Shown here piece by piece: positions 28,945 through 36,623 of a stretch of DNA of 45,389 bases. The stretch is from an uncultured Lachnospiraceae bacterium (GTDB lineage Bacteria > Bacillota > Clostridia > Lachnospirales > Lachnospiraceae), in assembly GCA_947626945.1 (NCBI GenBank), contig CANQUC010000017.1, positions 1-45,389 on the forward strand, read 5' to 3'. The translations under genes were made by a program, and so were the position numbers. The notes beneath the pieces are model-generated. The model made no database searches, had not been told where the DNA came from, and saw nothing but the letters and a program-made list of their open reading frames with translations. Position 1 is the first letter of the stretch, and each line of letters opens with the position of its first letter.

Positions 28945-30165
28945 CTATTCATCCGGGTATGTTCCGCCGTCCTGCTGTCCGTCGTCCTCATACTCATACG
29001 CGCCTTCCTCATCATCCGCGTAATCGTCGTCGTACTCATAATCATCATCGTACTCGTAATCATCGTCGTACTCATAATCATCATCGTACTCGTCGTAATC
29101 ATCCTCATACTCATCATACCAGTCCTCAGCTTCTTTGGCCTGGGTCTCACTTTTGATATCGATCTTGTATCCTGTAAGGCGGGCTGCCAGCCTTGCGTTC
29201 TGACCCTCCTTGCCGATGGCCAGAGAAAGCTGGTAATCCGGAACCACTACTTTCGCGGTCTTTTCGTCAGGATCTGCCATAACGGATACCACCTTGGCGG
29301 GGCTCAGCGCGTTTTCAATCAAAATGGCCGGGTTGTCGCTCCAGTTGATGATATCAATCTTTTCACCGTGAAGCTCATCTACAACGGCATTTACCCTGGC
29401 CCCGTTCATGCCTACGCAGGCGCCTACCGGATCCACATCCGGATCGTTGGACCAGACCGCCATCTTGGTCCTGGAGCCGGCCTCTCTGGAAATGCCCTTG
29501 ATCTCCACCGTTCCGTCCTGGACTTCGGTGACTTCCGCCTCAAACAGCCGTTTTACCAATTCCGGGTGGGTACGGGACACAAGCACTCTGGGGCCCTTTG
29601 TGGTATCCCGAACCTCCAGAATATAAAGCTTGATCCGATCCGTAGGCCGGAACACCTCTCCTTTTACCTGCTCATTTTCCGTCAGCACCGCGTCCAGCTT
29701 GCCCAGGTTGACGCTGATATTTTTCCCGTTAATCCGCTGCACCACGCCGGTGACCACGTCCTTTTCCTTTCCGTAGAACTTGTTGAACAGCGCTTTGCGC
29801 TCTTCCTCGCGGATCTTCTGCAGGATCACGTTTTTCGCGTTCTGAGTGGCGATCCGCCCAAATTCCTTGGACTGGATCTCTATGTTCACAATATCCCCCA
29901 CCTCATAGACGGGGCTCATCAGCCTGGCATCCGCAAGGCTGATCTCCATCACCGGATCCTCCACCGTTTCCACAACGGTCTTTTCCGCGTACACATGGAA
30001 GTCTCCGCTTTCTTTGTCAATGGTCACACGCACATTGTCAGCCTTTCCAAAATGGTTCTTGCATGCGGTCAACAGGCTGTTTTCAATGGCCTCCAGCAGG
30101 GTATCCTTACTGATATCCTTTTCTTTTTCCAGCGTTTCCAACGCCTCGATCAACTCTTTGTTCAT
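28945..30165 (-). CDS. nusA: transcription termination/antitermination factor NusA
   Basis: A 406-residue RNA polymerase-associated factor that modulates pausing, termination and antitermination. N-terminal polymerase-binding domain, S1 domain near 135-200 and two KH domains (PVGACVGMNGARVN and AIGKEGQNARLAARLTG) are all present. After about residue 350 there is a 55-residue tail almost entirely Asp, Glu and Tyr, encoded by 18-bp tandem repeats, which is absent from B. subtilis NusA. ATG 30165 has GGAGG at the right distance; an ATG 4 codons upstream lies within that site. Confidence 0.97.
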   Translation of the reverse strand: MNKELIEALETLEKEKDISKDTLLEAIENSLLTACKNHFGKADNVRVTIDKESGDFHVYAEKTVVETVEDPVMEISLADARLMSPVYEVGDIVNIEIQSKEFGRIATQNAKNVILQKIREEERKALFNKFYGKEKDVVTGVVQRINGKNISVNLGKLDAVLTENEQVKGEVFRPTDRIKLYILEVRDTTKGPRVLVSRTHPELVKRLFEAEVTEVQDGTVEIKGISREAGSRTKMAVWSNDPDVDPVGACVGMNGARVNAVVDELHGEKIDIINWSDNPAILIENALSPAKVVSVMADPDEKTAKVVVPDYQLSLAIGKEGQNARLAARLTGYKIDIKSETQAKEAEDWYDEYEDDYDEYDDDYEYDDDYEYDDDYEYDDDYADDEEGAYEYEDDGQQDGGTYPDE

Positions 30166-30203
30166 GATTTCCTCCATTCGGCAGATCCTTATCTGCGTTT
30201 TTC

Positions 30204-30671
30204 TTAAAAATCAAATGCCAGGCGGATCAGGGCAATCTCTTTTTTCTCAAATACCCTTTCCGTTCCGTCTTCCATGGTTAGGGTCACCTTGCCGCCGTCG
30301 TAATCCGTCAGGATTCCCTTAAATTCCTTTTGCCGGTCAACAGCCCGGTACAGCCGCAGTTCCACTTCCCGGCCAATGCTCCGGTCAAAGTCCTTATCCT
30401 TTTTCAGGGGACGTCCCAGGCCCGGAGAACTGATCTCCAGGATGTAGGCGTCCTCAATAAAGTCCTCCTGATCCAGCAGATCACTGAGGGCGCGGCTTAC
30501 AAGCTCGCAGTCATCGATGGTGACGCCGCCTTCTTTGTCGATATACGCCCGAAGATACCAGCTGCCGCCTTCCTTTACATACTCCACATCCACCAGTTCC
30601 AGGCCGTTGTCCCGGATAATGGGCTCTAAAAGCCTTTCGGTATTTTGTTCATAGCGTTCTCTCTGGGTCAA
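30204..30671 (-). CDS. rimP: ribosome maturation factor RimP
   Basis: A 155-residue 30S maturation factor. LLEPIIRDNGLELVDVEY and the SSPGLGRPLKK segment are the family signatures, followed by the Sm-like C-terminal domain. I choose TTG 30671 because it gives LTQRERYEQNTE, like family N-termini, with AGAAGGTG 6-7 nt upstream; GTG at 30680 is the alternative. First main gene of the operon running through ribF. Confidence 0.93.
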   Translation of the reverse strand: MTQRERYEQNTERLLEPIIRDNGLELVDVEYVKEGGSWYLRAYIDKEGGVTIDDCELVSRALSDLLDQEDFIEDAYILEISSPGLGRPLKKDKDFDRSIGREVELRLYRAVDRQKEFKGILTDYDGGKVTLTMEDGTERVFEKKEIALIRLAFDF

Positions 30672-30702
30672 ACTTGTCACCTTCTTTCTGATCAGACTGT
30701 CG

Positions 30703-30753
30703 TCACAGCCGGGCCATGACCAAAAGAAAAGTGGGCGTCTGCCCACTTTCCAT
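30703..30753 (-). promoter_or_regulatory. leader peptide overlapping a terminator-like hairpin before rimP
   Basis: Between the promoter at 30776-30804 and rimP, the stem AAAGTGGGC / GCCCACTTT with a 4-nt loop (about 30729-30749) is followed by TTTTCTTTTG on the minus strand, resembling an intrinsic terminator. The same bases encode a 16-codon reading frame, MESGQTPTFLLVMARL, beginning at 30753 after AGGA. A ribosome on it would melt the hairpin. This suggests attenuation of the rimP-nusA-infB operon. It could also be only the terminator of the small gene at 30836. Confidence 0.45.
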
Positions 30754-30775
30754 CGTTTTCCTATAATTCATATAC

Positions 30776-30804
30776 AGTATAGCATCGGACCTCTGAAATT
30801 GCAA
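30776..30804 (-). promoter_or_regulatory. promoter of the rimP-nusA-infB operon
   Basis: TTGCAA (30799-30804), 17 bp, TATACT (30776-30781) on the minus strand. The predicted start is about 100 nt ahead of rimP. Confidence 0.75.
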
Positions 30805-30835
30805 GCCCTTTTTATACCGGCGCCATGCCGCGGCG

Positions 30836-30967
30836 TCAATAGCGCAGCTGAATTCCCTGCTCCTCAATAAAAGCTTCCAGATCGTCGGTGGATTTTTCAT
30901 CTTCTCCGCGCTTTTTTGGCTCCTCTTTTACCGTTTCTGTCTCCGCCGCTTTTTTCTGTTCCTCCAT
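30836..30967 (-). CDS. small acidic hypothetical protein
   Basis: A 43-residue, Glu/Lys-rich protein beginning MEEQKKAAETETVKEEP and ending DLEAFIEEQGIQLRY. It has a clear ribosome binding site (AAAGGAG, 10 nt upstream) and its own consensus promoter, so it is likely real despite its size. The C-terminal 13 residues look like a short amphipathic helix; the rest is probably disordered. I recognise no family. It is divergent from the Spo0A-C gene and shares its intergenic region, and may read through into rimP. Confidence 0.55.
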   Translation of the reverse strand: MEEQKKAAETETVKEEPKKRGEDEKSTDDLEAFIEEQGIQLRY

Positions 30968-31003
30968 AACCGTGATCTCCTTTCCCAAAATCTGTTTTGG
31001 TTT

Positions 31004-31032
31004 ATTGTAACACCTTTTTTCCTGTTTTTCAA
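31004..31032 (-). promoter_or_regulatory. promoter of the small acidic protein gene
   Basis: TTGAAA (31027-31032), 17 bp, TACAAT (31004-31009) on the minus strand. Confidence 0.65.
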
Positions 31033-31058
31033 TCATTCCACCCATCTTTTCTCTGTCC

Positions 31059-31069
31059 TCTGTCGAAAA
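31059..31069 (+). promoter_or_regulatory. candidate Spo0A box
   Basis: TCTGTCGAAAA contains the core TGTCGAA of the Spo0A recognition sequence (consensus TTTGTCGAAA). It lies between the divergent promoters at 31027 and 31080, just upstream of a gene that encodes only a Spo0A DNA-binding domain. Confidence 0.5.
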
Positions 31070-31079
31070 ATGCGATTTT

Positions 31080-31108
31080 TTGCTATTGTTTCATAGTGTG
31101 GATATATG
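31080..31108 (+). promoter_or_regulatory. possible promoter of the Spo0A-C gene
   Basis: TTGCTA (31080-31085), 17 bp, TATATG (31103-31108), about 25 nt ahead of the start codon. A moderate match; the 0A box is 10-20 bp upstream. Confidence 0.4.
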
Positions 31109-31134
31109 TTAATTTTTATTAAAGGAGAGTCGAA

Positions 31135-31485
31135 ATGATACATTATCAAAAAGAAGCGCAAAAGCTGCTGCGGGAATTGGGCGTAAACGGTTCCTATGTA
31201 GGATTCTGGTACACTGCCTTTGCCATTGATGAGATCCTGAAGGATCCGGCCATGCTGACCTATATCTGCAAAGGATTATATGTGGAAATCGCCATTCACT
31301 TTCATACCACAACAGCCAGTGCGGAAAGAAACATCCGTACCGTGAAAAACATTATTTGGGAACACCGCGACAACGTTCTTCGGAATCAGCTTTTCGGCAA
31401 TACCGCCGGCAGAATTCCTACCAACGCCGTCTTTCTTGACATTCTGTCCCAGTATGTTGCCGAACGCTGTATAGAGCTGGTCTGA
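31135..31485 (+). CDS. stand-alone Spo0A C-terminal DNA-binding domain protein
   Basis: A 116-residue protein that matches the effector domain of the sporulation regulator Spo0A along its whole length: the N-terminal helix (AQKLLRELGVNGSYVGF), the recognition region TTTASAERNIRTVKNIIWEH and the late IPTNAVFLDILSQYV, corresponding to GKPTNSEFIAMIAD in Spo0A. There is no receiver domain, so it cannot be phosphorylated in the usual way. It could bind 0A boxes constitutively or compete with Spo0A. AAAGGAG lies 7 nt before the ATG. It is one of three plus-strand protein genes in the window, with its own promoter and terminator. Confidence 0.85.
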   Translation: MIHYQKEAQKLLRELGVNGSYVGFWYTAFAIDEILKDPAMLTYICKGLYVEIAIHFHTTTASAERNIRTVKNIIWEHRDNVLRNQLFGNTAGRIPTNAVFLDILSQYVAERCIELV

Positions 31486-31490
31486 ATTAA

Positions 31491-31540
31491 AAAAGCTGTC
31501 TCAAAGCAGAAATCCCTTCTGTTCTGAGACAGCTTTATTC
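31491..31540. terminator. bidirectional terminator between the Spo0A-C gene and tRNA-Glu
   Basis: AAAGCTGTCTCA (31492-31503) pairs with TGAGACAGCTTT (31525-31536), with an inner AGCAGAA/TTCTGTT stem. On the minus strand six T follow (31489-31494), on the plus strand a shorter T run. It serves both convergent genes. Confidence 0.88.
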
Positions 31541-31560
31541 CGTTTGGATCCGAAAGTCAG

Positions 31561-31632
31561 CAGCTCGTAGGGGAATCGAACCCCTGTTTTCGCCGTGAGA
31601 GGGCGACGTCTTAACCCCTTGACCAACGAGCC
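31561..31632 (-). tRNA. tRNA-Glu (anticodon CTC)
   Basis: Minus-strand cloverleaf with acceptor GGCTCGT/ACGAGCT, anticodon stem TCGCC/GGCGA around the loop CTCTCAC (anticodon CTC, reading GAG), and T arm AGGGG-TTCGATT-CCCCT. The first pair is a G-U wobble. Confidence 0.93.
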
Positions 31633-31662
31633 GGATTGCAGCCTAACGTCAACTGCCCTGTT

Positions 31663-31691
31663 ATCATATAACAAAGCCAGGCAAAATGCAA
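31663..31691 (-). promoter_or_regulatory. promoter of tRNA-Glu
   Basis: TTGCAT (31686-31691), 17 bp, TATGAT (31663-31668) on the minus strand, 30 nt ahead of the tRNA. Confidence 0.65.
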
Positions 31692-31757
31692 GCATTTTTT
31701 TATTTTTTTACAGCCCGTTCTCAAATGATATGCCATCCGGCACAAAATGACCAAATC

Positions 31758-31797
31758 CAAAAGCAGGCCGCCCAAAAGGGACAGCCTGCTTCTTTTT
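31758..31797 (-). terminator. terminator of the LamG-dockerin gene
   Basis: AAGCAGGC (31761-31768) pairs with GCCTGCTT (31784-31791), extended by partial pairing across the loop. A short T run follows on the minus strand and a longer one on the plus strand. Confidence 0.8.
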
Positions 31798-31811
31798 AGA
31801 AAGATTTTATC

Positions 31812-33887
31812 TTACTGCACGGGCAGCTGAGGAACCAGCTTTACAAGATATTTCAAAATGGTGATTGCGTCGTCTACGGCTACATCAGCGCTGCCTGCTA
31901 CATTTGCGGCTGCTGCCTGTGTTTCGTCAAGGGTAACCAGCTTCACCAGAGACTTCAGAACCATAATCGCATCGGCCACTTCTACTTTACCGCTGCCGTC
32001 TACGTCGCCGGGGGTAACATCCGGTGCGGGAGGATTCTTCAGATCTTCCAGTTCCTTTTCATAAAGAGCCTTTACCTCTGTCTCCGTCAACGCGGACTTG
32101 AAGCAGCTTAAGCTGTAATACCAGGACTCGGATGTCTGGCTGCTTCTGGTCTCGCCGCTGGGGCCGTCTTCAGGTGACCAGCCAAAGTACAGATCCGTAT
32201 CGGCAAATCCCAAAAATCCGGTCAGCAGGTTCGCGCCCTGATTGTTGGTGGCGCCAAATTTACCATTAAGCTTGGTAGGATCGCTGCGGTCCATCAGATT
32301 GGTAAAGAAGCCGTCGCAGAACCGGGTGCCGTATTTATCTGCGGCGCCGTTTTCCAGCTTTTCACCGTTTACATAGACTTCAATGCCGTTGCAGGTCATG
32401 GACAGGGTTACATACTGCCAGTCCGCGGAAGCCTGGGTGGCTTTTTCGGATTCCGCTGTGGAAAGGCCAAACGTAAATGTATTCTTCAGAGATTTTGCCG
32501 CTTCAAAGTTGCCGCCCTCGGAGAATACCGCGTTCAGATTGTTTGTCATGTAAAGCCAGGAGCAGTTTGAGATGGGATCTTTCTCTGATTTCGGATCATA
32601 GATCTCTTTTCTCGTGTCAAAGAATACCATATTCATGGGGTTGGCAACTGCATTGGCGTTATCGGAGCCTACCTTGAACCAGAAGCCCACTGTCGCGCCG
32701 TTGAGCACCTGGCCCTTAAACGGATTGTTCACAACAGAAAAGCCGGTCTTGGTGTTGGCATCTTTATTGCCTGCCACATGGGCAACCTTTACTTTATTGC
32801 CGTTGATCTGAGCCTCTTCAAAGGAAACGGAGCCTGTACCCACATCCTTTACCTGGCTTGCGTTGTTGAGCAGAGCTCTGGCATCAGGCTTTGTCACATC
32901 AGCGGCAACACCGATCTTGGCAGATTCTTCCGTGTAAAGGGCCTGAATCTGATCTGCGGACAATGCCTCTGTATAGAAAGAAATATCGTCTACTCTGGTG
33001 TCATAAACCGTATCCACGTCCGGAATGGTCTTGGCGCCGCCTACGGTTACCGCCACGGGAATAGTGAAGATTCCCATGTCATAATCTCCTGTCAGCGTCA
33101 TATATTCCTCGGAAGCGGCCGCGCCGTTCACATAAAACTCAGCGCCGCTTTCCTTGAAGACAACCGCGAACTGTGTCCACTTGCCTGTGCCCAGAGCCGG
33201 GTCAAAGTACAATGTGGCGGAAGCAGGCGCGAACATATCGTCAAAGGAAATTACCGCCGCGTTCTGATCTGTTTTTTCCGGGATGTAAGCCCAGTAGGTC
33301 AGGGTCAGATCGCCATCCGCATCCATAAACGGGTTGTCAATGTCCAGGCCGGAAATACTTCTGTATGCTTTCTGGAATTCACTGTTGATCTTAAAAGCGT
33401 CATCCAAAGTGGCTGCGGCCGCGCTGTCATTGGCCGCGTCGCCGCCGGAGCCCGCGGATTTTTCTTTTACCAGACTTTCAACGTAAATGGTATCTCCCAG
33501 AACCAGCACGTTGCCTTTCTGGCTGTCATAATAAGTACCGGGCTGGTTGGAGGTAACGGTTTCATAGTAATGAGCGTTGCTGCCGTCGCCCTCATAAACA
33601 AAACCGTTGCCGTCCAGCTTCTCATTGCTGCTGGCTTTCTGATCTTCGGTCTTCTTTACATGAACCTTATCAACGGTTGTGACCGCGCCATACTCTGCTT
33701 CATCGTTGAAATCAGGAATTGAAATATAATTTCTGATACCGCCGCTGAAATCCACAACCTTGGCCGGCTGGGGAGCGTCCGCCGCAGATGCTGCCAGTGA
33801 TACCCCCGCAAATCCCGTTACGGTCATTGCAAAGGACAGAACTGCCGCAGCTGAGCGTTTCAAAAACAAACTGCATTTTTTCCTCAT
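31812..33887 (-). CDS. secreted LamG-like protein with C-terminal dockerin
   Basis: A 691-residue exported protein. A signal peptide (1-36: basic start, hydrophobic stretch AAAVLSFAMTVTGFAGV, Ala-rich cleavage region) is followed by two concanavalin-like LamG modules, each ending with the typical DDISFYTEALSADQIQALY or CFKSALTETEVKALY helix. The C-terminal dockerin has a good first calcium loop, DVDGSGKVEVAD, and a degenerate second one (NVAGSADVAVDD) lacking the first Asp. Such proteins bind glycans or attach to cohesins. No catalytic domain is visible. AAAAGGAG lies before the ATG. Confidence 0.82.
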   Translation of the reverse strand: MRKKCSLFLKRSAAAVLSFAMTVTGFAGVSLAASAADAPQPAKVVDFSGGIRNYISIPDFNDEAEYGAVTTVDKVHVKKTEDQKASSNEKLDGNGFVYEGDGSNAHYYETVTSNQPGTYYDSQKGNVLVLGDTIYVESLVKEKSAGSGGDAANDSAAAATLDDAFKINSEFQKAYRSISGLDIDNPFMDADGDLTLTYWAYIPEKTDQNAAVISFDDMFAPASATLYFDPALGTGKWTQFAVVFKESGAEFYVNGAAASEEYMTLTGDYDMGIFTIPVAVTVGGAKTIPDVDTVYDTRVDDISFYTEALSADQIQALYTEESAKIGVAADVTKPDARALLNNASQVKDVGTGSVSFEEAQINGNKVKVAHVAGNKDANTKTGFSVVNNPFKGQVLNGATVGFWFKVGSDNANAVANPMNMVFFDTRKEIYDPKSEKDPISNCSWLYMTNNLNAVFSEGGNFEAAKSLKNTFTFGLSTAESEKATQASADWQYVTLSMTCNGIEVYVNGEKLENGAADKYGTRFCDGFFTNLMDRSDPTKLNGKFGATNNQGANLLTGFLGFADTDLYFGWSPEDGPSGETRSSQTSESWYYSLSCFKSALTETEVKALYEKELEDLKNPPAPDVTPGDVDGSGKVEVADAIMVLKSLVKLVTLDETQAAAANVAGSADVAVDDAITILKYLVKLVPQLPVQ

Positions 33888-33938
33888 ACTTCTCTTCTCC
33901 TTTTTTATTTACTCAATACAACAATGGTGCTATTTTTC

Positions 33939-33966
33939 ATTTTACACCATTTTTGCAAAAAGTCAA
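33939..33966 (-). promoter_or_regulatory. promoter of the LamG-dockerin gene
   Basis: TTGACT (33961-33966), 16 bp, TAAAAT (33939-33944) on the minus strand, about 50 nt ahead of the start codon. Confidence 0.65.
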
Positions 33967-34040
33967 TTCAAAGGAGGGATTTTGCCAGATAATTTTTCCC
34001 TTTCCAGTTTCTGTTCAAAAATGTGTTCCGCCCCGCTGTT

Positions 34041-35435
34041 TTATTTCAGATGCGCCCGCAGGATCCGCCGTTTTAAGGCAGGCCAGTGAAAGGGAATCAG
34101 CGGATACAGATAGCTTTTTCCGGATATGGTCCGGTTAAAGGCAATGCAGCAGACAATCAATACCGTGCCAAGGATAAAGCCCCAAAGGTTCAGCAGGGCC
34201 ACGGATGTCAGCAGGATGATCCGCATGAATTTCAGGGCATACCCGAATTCATAGCTTGCCTGGCTGTAATTTGCCACCGCCACAAAAGCCATATACAGCA
34301 TGACCTCACTGTTGAACCACCCGGATTTCACTGAAAATTCGCCAAGAACCAGCGCGGTGATCACACTGAGAGGCGTTGTGAGAATATTGGGGGTATTCAG
34401 CGCCGCCAGCCGCATGCCGTCGATGGCAAGCTCCAGCAGGATCAGCTGCAGATAAAGAGGAACATTGACCTCCTCCTTCACTACAATGAAAGCCAGGGAC
34501 TGGGGGATCCACTGCCGGTTCTGCATCAGCAGCAGAAACACAGGCGTCAGAAACAGCGTCACCAAAGTGATCAGAAACCGGGAAAACCGAAGATAGGTGC
34601 CGGTCACGGGAGGAAAATAGTAATCGTTTGCCTCTTCTGTCACGTCAAAAAGAGACGTGGGCATGATCATCACGGAAGGAGAATTGTCCACCATTACCAC
34701 AATATTGCCCTGAAGCACAGAGGCCGCCGCCGTATCCGGACGTTCGGAATACTTTACCTTTGGAAACGGATTGATCCACCGGGATGTGTAGAGCACCTCC
34801 GCCAGACTTTGCTGATTCATGGTAAGCGCGTCTACGTCAATGTCCCGGATGCGCTTTTTCAGCCCCTGTAAAAACACATGATCCACCCGGTTCTCCATGT
34901 AGCAGACCACAATATCCGTCTTGGAGCTTTTCCCGGCGGTAAAGATCTCCATGCGCAGCTCAGGGCTTCGGATCCTGCGGCGGATCAAAGCGGAATTGAA
35001 ATTCAGGGTTTCTACAAAACCGTCCCGGGAGCCTCTGAGCACCTTGTCTTTTTCCGGCTCCTGCACTCCTCTGGCCGGATAAGTCCGGCAGTCGATCATC
35101 AGCCACTGCTCATATCCCTCGATATACAACAACACAATACCGGTCAAAAGCCCTGTGACAAGAGCCTCCTGGTCGGTCTCCAGGTTTGCCTCCACATAGG
35201 GGATCACCCTCTTGGAGAATTCATGGGCGTTTTCCGGAACCTCCGTTTCCTTAACGCTTTGAAATACCTCCATCACCTTTTCCATGATCTCATCCTTGAT
35301 CATTCCGTCAACAAAATAGATCACCGCTCGGCGCCCGCCAATGATAATGGTCCGGTATACCAGATCAAAGCTTTTGTCTATGGCATACTTTTCGTTGAAC
35401 TCCTTTACCAGCTGTTCAAAATCTTTTTCTTTCAT
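34041..35435 (-). CDS. GerA-family spore protein, SpoVAF-like
   Basis: A 464-residue member of the GerA/SpoVAF family. A soluble N-terminal region of about 270 residues (with GYEQWLMIDCRTYPARGVQEPE and LRGSRDGFVETL) precedes about five membrane helices and the VKEEVNVPLYLQLILLELA segment typical of germinant-receptor A subunits. No gerB or gerC partner is adjacent, which favours SpoVAF, a spoVA-associated inner spore membrane protein, over a receptor subunit; no other spoVA gene is in view. AGGAG lies 9 nt before the ATG. No clear sporulation-sigma promoter was recognised. Confidence 0.85.
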   Translation of the reverse strand: MKEKDFEQLVKEFNEKYAIDKSFDLVYRTIIIGGRRAVIYFVDGMIKDEIMEKVMEVFQSVKETEVPENAHEFSKRVIPYVEANLETDQEALVTGLLTGIVLLYIEGYEQWLMIDCRTYPARGVQEPEKDKVLRGSRDGFVETLNFNSALIRRRIRSPELRMEIFTAGKSSKTDIVVCYMENRVDHVFLQGLKKRIRDIDVDALTMNQQSLAEVLYTSRWINPFPKVKYSERPDTAAASVLQGNIVVMVDNSPSVMIMPTSLFDVTEEANDYYFPPVTGTYLRFSRFLITLVTLFLTPVFLLLMQNRQWIPQSLAFIVVKEEVNVPLYLQLILLELAIDGMRLAALNTPNILTTPLSVITALVLGEFSVKSGWFNSEVMLYMAFVAVANYSQASYEFGYALKFMRIILLTSVALLNLWGFILGTVLIVCCIAFNRTISGKSYLYPLIPFHWPALKRRILRAHLK

Positions 35436-35499
35436 AAGATCACACTCCTGCCGCTGCCGTAACAGCTTTTTTCAATCGGCGCCCCTTTTTTGCGCCAAC

Positions 35500-35530
35500 A
35501 GGAAAAGCCTGCTTTTACGCAGGCTTTTTC
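35500..35530 (-). terminator. terminator of nrdD-nrdG-dut
   Basis: AAAAGCCTGC (35503-35512) pairs with GCAGGCTTTT (35519-35528) with a 6-nt loop, followed by T on both strands. It follows the dut gene by about 50 nt. Confidence 0.85.
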
Positions 35531-35578
35531 AATAGTATCTTATGAATTCTCAAAATTATACATGAACCGGGCGTCCCG

Positions 35579-36091
35579 TCATTCTGACGTGCTGCCAAAG
35601 CCGCCGTTTCGGGCGCCCTGCGCGTCATCGTCCACGGTAATGCCGTACTCCACGAAGATTCCCTGCATGAATCCGTCCCCCGGAGACAGCCGCAGGGTTC
35701 TGCCCTCCCTGGAATCGTTTGTGAGCTTTACAAAAATATGGCCTTCATTGTCGCTGAAATAATAGTCGCTGTCAATGATGCCCACCGTATTGTTCATCTG
35801 CAGCCGGTATCGAAACCCAAGCCCGCTTCTGGGATAACATTTCAGCACCCAGTCTTCCTGCATGGAAACCCGGATCCCCGTAGGAATCTTTACCGTTTTT
35901 CCCGGCTCCAGCAGAATCTCCCGGGGTGTAAAGAAATCATATCCCGCGCTGCCTTTGGTGGCCCGCCTGGGCATCCTGATCTCATCGTAGGCCCGGCGCA
36001 CAAGGGACTCCTCTGTGGGACCGAAGCAGTCGTTCCATCCTTCCAGAAACTGACCAAAGCTTACCTTTTCAAATCTTGCGATCCTTTTCAA
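35579..36091 (-). CDS. dut: dUTP diphosphatase-like protein
   Basis: A 170-residue trimeric-dUTPase-fold protein hydrolysing dUTP to dUMP. The five motifs appear in order: RATKGSAGYDF, PRSGLGFRYRL, GIIDSDYYFSD, GDGFMQGIF and NGGFGSTSE. It has a 35-residue N-terminal extension absent from minimal dUTPases, and motif 3 departs from the usual GVIDSDYRG. The TTG start at 36091 (KRIARFEKVSF) has GAGGAAAG upstream; an open frame further upstream overlaps nrdG and is rejected. It follows the anaerobic ribonucleotide reductase genes, fitting a nucleotide-pool role. Confidence 0.88.
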   Translation of the reverse strand: MKRIARFEKVSFGQFLEGWNDCFGPTEESLVRRAYDEIRMPRRATKGSAGYDFFTPREILLEPGKTVKIPTGIRVSMQEDWVLKCYPRSGLGFRYRLQMNNTVGIIDSDYYFSDNEGHIFVKLTNDSREGRTLRLSPGDGFMQGIFVEYGITVDDDAQGARNGGFGSTSE

Positions 36092-36119
36092 TCCACTTTC
36101 CTCGCTCTTTCGTATTTTG

Positions 36120-36608
36120 TCAGCAGTGAAGAACCACCTTTTCACCGGACAGGGTGGCGGGCACGTCAATGACCCGCTGGTTTGCGCTGCCTTTCCAGTG
36201 AAGCTTGTTGTCTTTTTTGTCGATCTCAAATTCTCCGTCCACCAGAACGTCCACATACTGCATGACTTCCAGATCGGAAACGCTTTCCCACAGGGAACCG
36301 GTATACATCCAGACAGTCTTGTCCGGAAACTTCTCCCGGATCTCCTTTGCAAGCGCGGTCACGTCTTTTACATTTCCATAATACAGCGGATCCCCGCCGC
36401 TGAATGTAATGCCGGAAATATAGGGCTTTTCCAGCTGTTCAAACAGCTCCTGCCTTGCGGCTTCGTCAAAAGGCAGGCCTCCGTTTGGATCCCAGGTGAC
36501 GGGATTCTGACATTCCTTGCAGCAATGAGAACAGCCGGCTACCCAGAGCACCACCCGCAGTCCGTCTCCATTCAGCATGTCATCTGTGGTTATGTTGTGA
36601 TACCTCAT
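36120..36608 (-). CDS. nrdG: anaerobic ribonucleotide reductase activating protein
   Basis: A 162-residue radical-SAM enzyme that makes the glycyl radical on NrdD. The CxxxCxxC cluster motif is at Cys26, Cys30 and Cys33 (GCSHCCKEC), followed by GITFSGGDPLYY and a C-terminal cofactor-binding region. ATG 36608 is preferred to the TTG two codons earlier because GGAGAGG is 7 nt away. It lies 15 nt after nrdD. Confidence 0.95.
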   Translation of the reverse strand: MRYHNITTDDMLNGDGLRVVLWVAGCSHCCKECQNPVTWDPNGGLPFDEAARQELFEQLEKPYISGITFSGGDPLYYGNVKDVTALAKEIREKFPDKTVWMYTGSLWESVSDLEVMQYVDVLVDGEFEIDKKDNKLHWKGSANQRVIDVPATLSGEKVVLHC

Positions 36609-36623
36609 ATCCAAACCTCTCCG

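Noticed and set aside
29023-29094. Regular repeats considered as a CRISPR-like array
   Set aside because: Units are contiguous without spacers and lie in frame inside nusA; they are coding tandem repeats.
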